Below, one piece after another: positions 9,852 through 18,208 of a stretch of DNA of 64,000 bases (within the stretch, counting starts at the first letter, position 1; each line of letters starts with the position of its first letter). The notes below the pieces were generated by a model. That model searched no databases, was not told the DNA's origin, and saw nothing but the letters and a program-made list of their open reading frames with translations. Source of the DNA: Glebionis coronaria. Taxonomy: Eukaryota > Streptophyta > Magnoliopsida > Asterales > Asteraceae. Where the stretch lies: NCBI GenBank assembly GCA_025667525.1, contig CM046874.1, positions 285,798,380 through 285,862,379 on the forward strand, written 5' to 3'. The position numbers and the translations under genes were made by a program.

Positions 9852-10851
9852 TTAAGACATCAGTAGGCGTATCATTTGGAGTAAAGACCGGTGGTTGAAT
9901 TGGTGGAAGTTCATTGGAGTAGAAGGCTTGTGCTTGTGGCGCTTCAATTGGAAAATATCCTTGCTGAGGGTATAGCCCATAGGAGAAGTGTTAGCTTGTG
10001 AGGGTGATGCCTGATGTGTTGGTAGCTGTGGATAAGGTTGTTGAAGAACACTTGTTGATATGCTTGTTGTGGCATCATCAGTGGTTGATAAGATGGTTGC
10101 TGTGGTTGCTGATATGTGTGTTGTGGTTGTTGCTGCAAGTATGATTGTTGTTGATAAGTGTAAGCCATGTTTTGTTGGGGGACATTTGTTGAGAAGCATA
10201 CATGGCAAGTGGATCACGAACTTTTGGTGTAGACAACCGAGCCTCGATCACATAGCATTCGTGTTGTTGAAGAAAAGCTTGAAGTTGATCCACGTTAGTG
10301 TTATGCAAGTCCTTAGCCAATTTAACAGCCGTCACGTACTTACGCCTTTCTGAAGGAAGGGTGTTCAAATACTTGGTGTTTAATTGAAACGTAGGAATTG
10401 CCAATCCATAGATATTGAGCTCATTCAACGAAAGAGTAAATCTCAAATAGTAATCATTGAGACTCTCCCCGGGAACATAGGCAAACTTATCAAACGTATC
10501 ATAGAGCTTACACTCTCGTTCTTGTTTAGTTAACAAGGTGCCTTGCATTAGAACACGAATTCTATCCCATAACTCTTTGGCAACTTTATGTTTGCTGACG
10601 AGTTTGTAGACATCTGGAGGAAGGGCTTGGAGAATGATGTTTGTAGCATACTTATCATATTTTTCTTGAATCTTCATATCTCGGGTCAGTTCACCCGTTG
10701 TGCGAGGACGAGTAACTGTACCTTCCGTCACAGTACCATAATCTAATGGTCCATTGAGCACCGATGCCCAAATGAGATGTCCATTCTCTTTGTTCAACAT
10801 GTAAAGTCCCATTCGGGAAGTCCAATCCTCGTACATAGACTTCTTCAACAT
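9852..10851 (-). pseudogene. gag: Cop-B gag capsid region
   Basis: The frame 10078-10851 (257 codons) is a copia capsid protein: YEDWTSRMGLYM, a LQALPPDVYKLV block, ELWDRIRVLMQGT and a YVPGESLNDYYLRF block, in the order of UBN2-type retrotransposon Gag. The tail becomes Asn/His/Gln-rich and continues in shifted frames to about 9852. The first Met at 10851 may not be the true start, because homologous-looking codons extend some 20 residues upstream in the same frame. Confidence 0.85.
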
Positions 10852-11789
10852 CGGTGGACGATTATCCGTACCAGAGAGGATGGACTTATCCGTAAGAGAT
10901 GTGTACTCTATTTCGATAATTTAAGATTTACAAACGTTGATCGAACAATGAGAGAAATTAAATGTGTTTGTTGTCGTGTGTTGAAGTCGAGAAAATATGT
11001 TAAAATCCCCTAAAATTGTCTTCTTGAGAAACCAAAAATTCCACTGCAAAATTTATCACGAGTTTGTACAAAATTTTCTAAATCACGTTTTTCGAAAATC
11101 TTGAAATTCCAAAGATTTCGCAATGCGTGAAGATTCCTCAATTATGTGCAATGATTTCGCAATCCTAGAGTTGATTCAGTTTCGCAATCCTAAAATGGAT
11201 ACAAATCCGCAATTAAATAATTTGTCAGTGATTGATTAATTTCGCAATTCAGACAATAATTCCGCAATGATGAGATGGAATTAATTTCGCAATAATTGGG
11301 ATTGTGATTCAATTTCACAATGATTCAACCTACAAGATTCCGCAATCTTCTGATTCAATTCCGCAATTGGCAGAAATACAAGATTTCACAATCAGTCAAC
11401 AAGATTTCGCAATTTTCTGATAAGATTAATTCCGCAATAGGCAGAAATACAAGATTTCACAATACCTTTTAATTGCGAAAGTATGCTAAAGATTCCGCAA
11501 TACCTTCAATTGCGAAATTATGCTAACAATTCCAGAATTAGGCGAAAAACATGGATCTCGGATAGTACATTAAGATATACGAATTTTGATGCCAAAAATG
11601 AATCCAAACGCTAAAATTTTTTGCGTTTTTGAGCGATGCAAGTAACCCAAATCACTAACACGAATATATAGATGATATTGGTGAAGATCAAACCACAAAA
11701 AACACAAAAAAAAATTGAACGTGGGATTTAAGGATAAAAAACACACGAAATCTATAATAACAAACACATAAACAATACAATCATCCCAT
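10852..11789 (-). other. Cop-B 5' leader
   Basis: Region between primer site and gag. Most of it (about 11110-11530) is the short-motif array listed separately. The rest is AT-rich with no ORF. Confidence 0.7.
11110..11535 (-). repeat. Array of ATTGCG[A/G]A motifs (Cop-B leader)
   Basis: On the + strand, about 18 copies of TT[T/C]CGCAAT and close variants (for example TTTCACAAT) occur at irregular spacing. Several copies near the 3' side of the array are inverted (AATTGCGAAA), so neighbouring copies could pair as stem-loops. This is neither a clean tandem repeat nor a CRISPR-like array with constant spacers. Confidence 0.75.
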
Positions 11790-11803
11790 GGCTCTTGATA
11801 CCA
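11790..11803 (-). other. Cop-B primer binding site (initiator Met tRNA)
   Basis: On the minus strand TGGTATCAAGAGCC starts two bases after the LTR end. It matches the 3' end complement of initiator Met tRNA except for one inserted A. Confidence 0.85.
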
Positions 11804-11805
11804 TT

Positions 11806-12088
11806 TGTAGGATATTGTAAATCTTGCTTATGTTTAGAGAGAGAAAGAGATAGAAAGATGGTGAGAACACACACACTTTTAGAGAGAGACAGTGAAAGAA
11901 AACACCTTCAACTATGTGTAAAATAAAGTGAACCACACCCTCTCCATCTAAGGAGAGGGTTTCTATACCAAGCCCATAAGATGGGCTTGGGCTTACAATA
12001 TTGGGTCGTCCATACATAACATGGACTAGGCCTCTCCTTGTTAATTAATATAAAGTAACTAAACTACGAGCTACTACTTAATATATTG
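11806..12088 (-). repeat. Cop-B 5' LTR (upper edge approximate)
   Basis: The inner edge ends ...CCTACA next to the primer site. The outer edge is set where Gyp-E integrase codons resume (about 12090). It contains a TATA-like box, a hairpin and CT-rich blocks like the other copia LTRs. The partner LTR is outside the window, so the TG end cannot be confirmed. Confidence 0.7.
11937..11967 (-). promoter_or_regulatory. Cop-B TATA-like box and hairpin
   Basis: On the minus strand a TATAGAAA box (about 11960-11967) is followed by ACCCTCTCC, loop TTAGAT and GGAGAGGGT (11960-11937), a perfect 9-bp stem in the same place as in the Cop-A and Cop-C LTRs. Confidence 0.6.
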
Positions 12089-12308
12089 TCGGAATGACCA
12101 ACACGAACATTGGATGATATACTTGTGCGCGTGTGATTGGCTTAAGAATTGTTGGAATTCTTATACAACAATAGTTATCATGCTGGTAATAAGGCTGCAT
12201 TGTTTGAGGTTCTTTATGGACATAAGATAGGACATTTGTGTATTGAAGTAATGTAGGGAAAATTAAATAACCGAACTAGAATTGATGTTGGTGACTACTG
12301 ATAAGAAT
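12089..12308 (+). pseudogene. pol: Gyp-E integrase fragment, upstream half
   Basis: The + strand reads, with stops, through PTRTLDDIL and then YNNSYHAGNKAALFEVLYGH, a conserved stretch of Ty3/gypsy integrase core just before its C-terminal domain. Several stops and small deletions show it is old. It is cut on the left by Cop-B and on the right by Cop-C, and resumes at 31155 with the next residues in order. It belongs to a chromovirus-like element that is the substrate for most other insertions here. Confidence 0.8.
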
Positions 12309-12313
12309 GTAAA
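12309..12313. repeat. Left target-site duplication of Cop-C (GTAAA)
   Basis: GTAAA here and GTAAA at 31150-31154 flank Cop-C. Joining the flanks at one copy restores the continuity of the Gyp-E integrase reading. Confidence 0.9.
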
Positions 12314-12709
12314 TGTTGTCCCTAATATATGAATGATATAACACGAATTTAAAGAAAGAAAATAGATGAAGAAGATGAAATTCTAGAGAGAGAAAGTAGT
12401 GAGAGAAAGTAGAGAGAAATGGTTGGAGAAACTTGTGACATATTAGATTAGAGAAAATGAAATGACCAACACCCTTCCTAACATGCTAGGAAGGGTTTAT
12501 ATAGCCTTTGCTTACATGTAGCTTAATGGGCTATATGATCATGGGCTGGGCTTTCCTTTTGGGCTTCGGTTACTTATGAATGAACCTTAGCTTAAAGTTA
12601 AGCCCGTAATACACGACTAACATACTACCTATTACAATGTTCTAAAATACGATACATAATAAACATATGACCGAGCATTCTTGTTTGACTCAATATTTTG
12701 AGGCTAACA
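12314..12709 (-). repeat. Cop-C 3' LTR (396 bp)
   Basis: On the minus strand it runs TGTTAGCC...GGGACAACA. Relative to the 5' LTR it carries an extra 13-bp GAGAGAAAGTAGT-type block and about four substitutions. Confidence 0.95.
12471..12503 (-). promoter_or_regulatory. Cop-C 3' LTR TATA box and hairpin
   Basis: On the minus strand TATATAAA (12503-12496) leads straight into ACCCTTCCTA, loop GCATGT and TAGGAAGGGT (12496-12471), a perfect 10-bp stem. The 5' LTR has the identical unit at 30911-30943. Confidence 0.75.
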
Positions 12710-12718
12710 ATCTCCCCC
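12710..12718 (-). other. Cop-C polypurine tract
   Basis: GGGGGAGAT on the minus strand, directly before the 3' LTR start, identical to that of Cop-A. Confidence 0.85.
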
Positions 12719-13287
12719 AATGTGAGGTCACTATCCTTTATGAGAGGTCATTACCCTTGGTCATTTGGAGAATTGCAGAGATTACTAATCTCGCCATAAA
12801 TGAGTCTTGAACATGTAATAGTAGTCTTGTTTCTTCATGCTGTGATCTTTGAGCCTTTGTCGTTGTCTTTCGACTTTGTCCTTTTTGATCTTGAGATCTT
12901 CAAATCATCATTGACTTGTTTTTGCCATCTTGCAATCTTGTGTCTTCATCCACATGCTCACACTATTAATTGTTGAATATGTCTTTAGGCATGAGTATGT
13001 GGTTTTGAATCTTTGACTTTGCTGAGTACACCGTTACGCCACCTTCTCGAGACAAAACATAGACACGGACTGAATGGCTTTGACATTCGTCCTAAATCGG
13101 TAGCGTTTTACCTCCGATCGGTGAAGACCGTTATACGATATTAAATACCGTACCTGTGATCAGGTAGATTCAATTAAGAATCTCCTTGACAGGGTTTCGC
13201 GACTGTACTAGCCGTTCTCTTTACTCGACCGTCTTAAAGCGAGACTGCGAACATAAAGAGTGAATCAATTGGATAAATATCCGCTTG
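12719..13287 (-). other. Cop-C 3' noncoding region, part 1
   Basis: Homologous to about 2087-2648 of Cop-A. It has no ORF of note. It is separated from its other half (19952 onward) by Ath-D. Confidence 0.8.
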
Positions 13288-13316
13288 ATTAAAATAGTTT
13301 CAACAATATCCGCTTG
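13288..13316. other. Odd left junction of Ath-D with 20-bp filler
   Basis: ATTAAAA (13288-13294) repeats at 19952-19958 and marks the duplicated target. Between it and the LTR lie about 20 bases absent from the other LTR. They include AATATCCGCTTG (13305-13316), a copy of host sequence 13276-13287. Confidence 0.6.
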
Positions 13317-13547
13317 TTTTTAGCCAAGTATAAAATAATTTCGTTCCGAATCTTTTCGAGTTGATTACCGATTAAAAGTGCGACTCAATTGTTCTTGGTG
13401 GAGAGTAAAAGGGGAATGGTTTTCTACTCTACTAAAAAGAATTAAATGCGCAAAGAGATAAACTTAAACTAAAAGCAGTTAATAAATAAGGCTTAAATTG
13501 AATTAAAATTAAACAATAAAACAGTAAAATACCCGTACTTGCAAAAC

Positions 13548-14250
13548 CACTGATTCGGAATACTAACAAGAAAAACTGATCCGGAATAATTGGCTTCGTC
13601 CGGAATAAATGTTTCATGTGGAAAACTTTCTCATCCGGAATAAATGTGAAAAAAAAATTGATCCAGAATAATTGTGTTGATCCGGAATATCCTTTATCCG
13701 GAATATCCTTTATTCGGAATATACCTTGCTCATCCGGAATGTTCCTTGATCCGGAATAACAGCTTGACTCAGAACGATCTCTTTACCCGGAATAATCTTG
13801 CTTATCCGGAATATCCTTTGATCCGGAATAATTAAACATAAGCTTCATTCGGAATAACTGCTGGTTCGGAATACACAACTCATTCGGAAAGTATCTCCAT
13901 TCGGAATACTTGAAAACTGCTCATCCGGAATGTTTATTCGGAATACTCAAAAGAAAAGCTTCACTCGGAATAATTTGCTGACTCAGAATAAATTAAACTA
14001 AATGCTCATTCGGAATATTCCTTCATTCGGAATAATTAAACAAAAATCCTGATTCGGAAAAAATGTTTACTCGGAATAAAATTGTTCCGGATGAACACAC
14101 TGATTGAGAATAACTGAATGAAAATTGCTAGTTCGGAATATCTTGTTGATGCGGAATAAAAATAAGTAAGTGCTCGTCCGGAATGTTATCTTTATCCGGA
14201 ATAATTAACCCAAATCCTTCATTCGGAATACAGGTTGCTCATTCGGAATC
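13548..14250 (-). repeat. TCCGGAAT/TTCGGAAT motif array in Ath-D 3' LTR
   Basis: About 35 copies of [C/G]AT[T/C]CGGAAT and close variants in about 700 bp, with spacing from about 14 to 30 bp and nearly all in one orientation. The same array is in the other LTR (about 18440-19140). Confidence 0.85.
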
Positions 14251-14663
14251 TGGGGATTGTTTTGAAAACGAAGAAAAGGGAAACAACAACAACTCGATTT
14301 TTAACCAAAATCAACAAAGTTTTCACCAAAGATTAAACCAAACTAACCACCAATCATCTCCTAATGATAATCATCAAATCAAATCAACAAAAACACAAAA
14401 CCCACTTACTTTTGAAGATCAAACTCAACAAAATAAAACTTAAAACTTAAGATCAATAAGAAAAAGAAGAATAAGATTAAAGAAAGACTTGTATTGAAAG
14501 ATTAAGGTTTAACAAACAAAAGGAAAGATTAAAACTTACAAGATTTGTGAATTCAAAAAAGATGAAAAATCACCAACACCTTAATGGTGTTAGTTTCCTA
14601 CAAAACAAAAGGAAAGAAAAAACTGGAAAATGAAAACTTAGTCCCATGTTGTGAAGGGGAGTT

Positions 14664-14674
14664 CTATATATATA
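14664..14674 (-). promoter_or_regulatory. Ath-D LTR TATA box
   Basis: TATATATATAG on the minus strand, followed by a G-rich stretch. The other LTR has it at 19554-19564. Confidence 0.55.
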
Positions 14675-14796
14675 GGCCTTGGGCTTGGTTGGTGAATGGG
14701 ATTTCTTCCTTTCTTTTTGTCTTCTCGTCTTTTCAGAAAAGTTGACGTTTTCGATTTTGATTCGGGATTTGTCGACGAATAAATTCAACTCGTCTT

Positions 14797-16029
14797 TTAA
14801 CTTCTTCGTTTAATAGACTTGAGTTCTTTGACATATGTAAATCTTCCATCTTTGGTCCTTTTCTTCGATAAATCTTCAAATAGGCCCATTGACTTCAAAT
14901 CTTTTGCATCTCTTGGACAATAGACTTCGTCTTGAGTCTTTTTCTTTGATAAAACTCGTGCAATCCCATGTTTTCTTCGATATTTATCCGATTGGCTCTG
15001 AAAACACAACAAACACACAAACCACACATAATTCCATACAAATGATATTAAATACGCGTTTTGGTCTCGTTTTAGCAAGAAATAAGTGGTAAAAGGATGG
15101 GTGTTTTCACACCTATCAATCACTTTCTTGTGATTCTTTAGCACGGTGATAAGTCGGGATTTTTCTTCTTCTTTCAAGTCCTTAGCGATGATCATGGGTG
15201 ACTTCTTGTTGTCTTCTAGGAAAACGTACTCGATATGAGATGGTAGGTCCTTAAGCTCTAAATCTGAACGATTTTCGATGGAAGGCGTAGTCAAATTCGG
15301 TTCATTGATAGAAATATCCTTAGGAGATGGTGGAGAAATATGGTCCTCATTAAGAAGTTTCTCAATGGTACGAATGTCTTCATCCCAATTGGAGGGAGAA
15401 TCATCATATTTTAAGTCCACATCTCCCAAAGTTGCTTTAAATTCTTTCAAGATGAAATCACTTTCTCCAAATAGAGTTAGTGATGGAGCAATAGAGGCAA
15501 CGGTCTCAACAATGGGTAGAGAAGAAGAACCACTTTTACAAGCGTCTTTGAAATGTTCTTCACAAGCCTCATCAAGAACGTCAATAAAAGTAACACTCTC
15601 GTTTTCTGAAGGTTGCTTAGAAAGTTTACCCATGTTGAAGACGATTTTATCGTCACCAACTCTCATGATTAATTCGCCCGCGGCTACATCGATGAGAGTG
15701 CGACCGGTCCTCAGGAATGGACGTCCAACGATTAATGGAACACGGGGATCCATCTCGTAGTCAACGACAACAAAATCCGCCGGGAAGGTGAATTTGTCGA
15801 CACCAACGAAGACGTCTTCGGCTATCCCTACTGGATAAGCAACCGTACGGTTGGCTATTTCCAAAGTCATTCGTGTGGGGACTAGCTCGGGGAGAGATAA
15901 TTGCTTCCAAACACTTAATGGCATTAAGTTAATACTAGCACCTAGATCGGCTAGGGCCATGCAATTCTCTACTCCCGGGAAGTTGCAAGGAATCAAGAAA
16001 CGACCCGGATCACCAAGTTTGGTTGGCAA
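14797..16029 (-). pseudogene. pro: Ath-D aspartic protease fused to LTR-encoded tail
   Basis: 410 codons. Residues 1 to about 140 are a Ty3/gypsy retropepsin with active site DLGAS at 28-32 and the PLIVGRPFLRTG block. An acidic linker follows, then a short stretch typical of the entry to RT (EEKSRLITVLKNHKK). At that point, instead of RT, the frame enters the 3' LTR at 15118 and continues about 100 residues of LTR sequence. An in-frame TAA just upstream separates it from gag in the same frame. The polymerase and integrase genes are deleted. Confidence 0.9.
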
Positions 16030-16050
16030 TTTCCTTAAGAGTACTGCGGA

Positions 16051-16956
16051 TTAATTCTCATTAAGTTGGGTCTGAGCAATATCGAGAAGTTTTTCCTTAT
16101 CACTGAGAAGATCTTTAAACATTTTAGCATATTTGGGCATGTGAGCGAGAGCCTCAGCAAAGGAGATATTGAAATTCAGTTGTTTGAACATTTTAAGAAA
16201 GTTCGAAACCTGAATATCATCCTTGTTCTTCAATTTATCTTTCCTCAACCTCGAAGGATAAGGTATATTGGGTTGAGATGAAGGCTTTGGGATAGAATTC
16301 ACACTCACATCCGTGGGTGGTGGAGGGGTAGAAGTAGAAGGTGGTGGAATTGGAGAAGTGGAAGTTGGAGGAATATAAGATGGAGGAATTGGAGAAGGAG
16401 ACTCGTTTTCCTTTGTCACAATCACCGGTGTAGGTGTAGGAATCTCGGGTTCCTTTAAACCTTTTCCACTGCGAGTGGTGATTCCTTTCATCTCCCCTCT
16501 TGGATTAGCAACGGTGTTACTCGGAAGAGAACCCGATCCAGAGGCTTGATTACTTGGGAAGAAACTAGCCATCATGTTCCTCAATTCATTCGCTTGACTT
16601 GCCAAAGTGTTTCGTATATCAGATCGAAGATCATTCCCTTGCTTCACCATATCTGCTTTCATGTTGGTCATTTCCTGCTGAAGATTTTGCACGATCACAT
16701 CATTAGTCCTCATGTAGGTTTCAACATCTTGGTGTAATGCGGTGGGTTGGTTGGGAGGAGGAGCATGGTAGGCGGGTGGTTGATAAGCAGGTTGTTGGTA
16801 AACTTGGTTGTTTCTTTGAGGTGGATATGGGTTTCTTTGGTTTTGATATGGAGGTGGAGCACGTGGTTGGTTTTGGTTGTTGTGTTTGAGGTTGTTTAGG
16901 TTTTGTGGGGGAAAACCGGGTGGTGAAAGAAAGTTGTTTGAGCGATAGCTGAGCAA
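16051..16956 (-). pseudogene. gag: Ath-D Gag C-terminal region
   Basis: 301 codons, strongly Pro/Gln/Asn-rich at first (PPQNLNN, then YPPQRNNQ), then a helical stretch (VETYMRTNDVIVQNLQQEM), then a long Pro/Ser/Thr spacer, and finally a conserved block (NIPYPSRLRKDKL...FLKMFKQLNFNISFAEAL). This is the standard tail of Athila-type Gag before the protease. It ends in an in-frame TAA shortly before the protease frame. Confidence 0.85.
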
Positions 16957-17034
16957 GTTGCGGTCACCTTGATGACGTGCTTGATAGCCTCATGTAGAAT
17001 AGGTACCGTTGGCGGCATACACATTTTTCGGATT

Positions 17035-17315
17035 GTCGTGAGTTGAAGGACAATCGGTGTATGAGTGAGATCCCCCGCATATATCACATGATTGAGTCAT
17101 AGCATTGGCTTGGGTAGTGATAGCTTGGTATTATTGGCGGCTTGGAGAGCAAGTGATTCAACAAGCGAAGTAAGCTTATCAAGTCTCTTGTCGCTCTCAT
17201 TAGTGCTAGCACTAGCCACATTGGTCCGAACACTCTTGGTTTGCACTCTAGACTTGTTCTCAATAATATCCCAAGCGGCATTAGCAGACTTAACCAAAAG
17301 ATTACCCCGAGGCAC
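17035..17315 (-). pseudogene. gag: Ath-D Gag middle with zinc knuckle
   Basis: The segment 17097-17315 (72 codons) continues the capsid after a frameshift near 17310, carrying the NLLVKSANAAWDIIENKS block. On the minus strand near 17040-17085, in yet another frame, is CDICGGSHSYTDC, a CX2CX4HX4C zinc knuckle of the CGG type. Small frameshifts on both sides break the protein. Confidence 0.85.
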
Positions 17316-17988
17316 TATTTAGTGAATCTTGGTCAATCATGCTTAAACCATTGTAAAAAGTATTAATTTGGTGCACTTTGGTAAAACCATGTTGTGAGCA
17401 CTTTCTTAATAGTTCTTTAAAACGGTCCCAAGATTCACTAAAAGTCTCATCGTACTTTTGTTCAAAAGTAATGATTTCATTCCGCAAAGCGGTAGTACGA
17501 GAGGGTGGGAAAAAGTAGTTTATGAATTTGGTCTCTAAGTCCGTCCACGTAAGAATACTTTGTGGCGGTTCCTTATCAAGCCAATGCCGGGCTTGTCCCT
17601 CTAAGGAGAAAGGAAAAAGTTGCAAGCGAATTACCTCTTGTGAAACCCCATTATACTTAACCGTATTAGCGAGTTGAAGAAACCTCTTAATATGGTTATG
17701 AGGATCATCAATTGAACGCCCCAAGAATGGTTGAGCAGAGACCATTGGAATGAAGCCGGATTTGAGCTCAAAGTTGTTGGCTCCAATCGCGGGTATGACA
17801 ATAGCATCGTGGTTGCCCTCTACGTGTGCTTGCAAAACTTCGATCATTGGACGATTGTCCGGTAGAGGGTCATTGTTGTCATTATTCATGTTGGGTTGAG
17901 GTGGATTATTATTATTGTTGTGTACACCGGCCATGTCTAAGTTATCGAGAGTCTCAGGCTCGGGATAAGATGTTGATCGAGTGCGCAT
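17302..17988 (-). pseudogene. gag: Ath-D Gag capsid (Retrotrans_gag family)
   Basis: 228 codons starting MRTRSTSYPEP. The core PHNHIKRFLQLANT, RLQLFPFSLEGQARHWLD, FFPPSRTTALRNEI and FNYLF-like successor blocks match the Retrotrans_gag domain (PF03732) as seen in Athila-type elements. Capsid proteins form the particle in which reverse transcription occurs. The frame ends early (NSASG, stop) because of a small deletion near 17310; the next residues are found in another frame. Confidence 0.9.
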
Positions 17989-18039
17989 ACACTTGCAAAA
18001 GAACTAACAAAGCAGAAATATTTTTTGGTTTTTTATGTT

Positions 18040-18182
18040 TTTTAATTTTTTTTAATTTTTGAAAATTTTATATTTTTTAGGATTTTTGAAAATTTTAAAG
18101 CAAGGAAAATAACGTTCAAAGATGAACGGATCCCAAAATCCAACGCGTCTCTCACTAAAAACCGTTAATCTTAACGAAAAGA
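18040..18182 (-). other. Ath-D leader with conserved hairpin
   Basis: Directly after the PBS. Its first 90 or so nt are closely similar to the leader of Ath-F (37516-37604). The hairpin CGTTCA-AAGA-TGAACG (+ strand, 18113-18128) keeps its stem in Ath-F while the loop differs. Confidence 0.7.
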
Positions 18183-18198
18183 GCCGGCAGCGGCGCCA
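18183..18198 (-). other. Ath-D primer binding site (tRNA-Asp)
   Basis: TGGCGCCGCTGCCGGC on the minus strand. It is the known Athila/Tat tRNA-Asp site with one mismatch in the first 15 bases. Confidence 0.85.
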
Positions 18199-18208
18199 TT
18201 TAATACAA

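Larger units (their letters stand above)
3039..12088 (-). mobile_element. Cop-B: Ty1/copia (Sirevirus-like) retrotransposon, 3' end cut off by Cop-A
   Basis: Read on the minus strand: 5' LTR (about 12088-11806), initiator-Met tRNA primer site, a leader of about 0.9 kb, gag with a zinc knuckle and long coiled-coil extension, then protease, integrase, RT and RNase H. The order PR-INT-RT-RH is that of Ty1/copia. The final part of the element and its 3' LTR are missing because Cop-A is inserted after codon 503 of the last ORF, so they should lie to the left of the window. Gag and pol carry frameshifts and in-frame stops. It sits in the integrase of Gyp-E, about 225 bp from Cop-C. Its upper boundary is approximate. 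Confidence 0.88.
13315..15118 (-). repeat. Ath-D 3' LTR (about 1.8 kb)
   Basis: On the minus strand it starts TGATAGGTGTGAAAACACC, a short palindrome, and ends near TAAAAACA. It matches 18209-19951. It contains a TATA box (minus, about 14664-14674) and the motif array. Since the element ORF runs into it, the first part of the LTR is read as protein tail. Confidence 0.88.

Noticed and set aside
13548..14250. CRISPR-like reading of the short-motif array
   Set aside because: Units are about 8-10 bp, degenerate, with spacers of uneven length, in a plant LTR; no cas genes.
14183..14443. 86-codon + strand ORF
   Set aside because: Lies antisense in the Ath-D LTR and begins within the motif array; low complexity Asn/Gln.
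15278..15760. 160-codon + strand ORF
   Set aside because: Antisense to the Ath-D protease frame.
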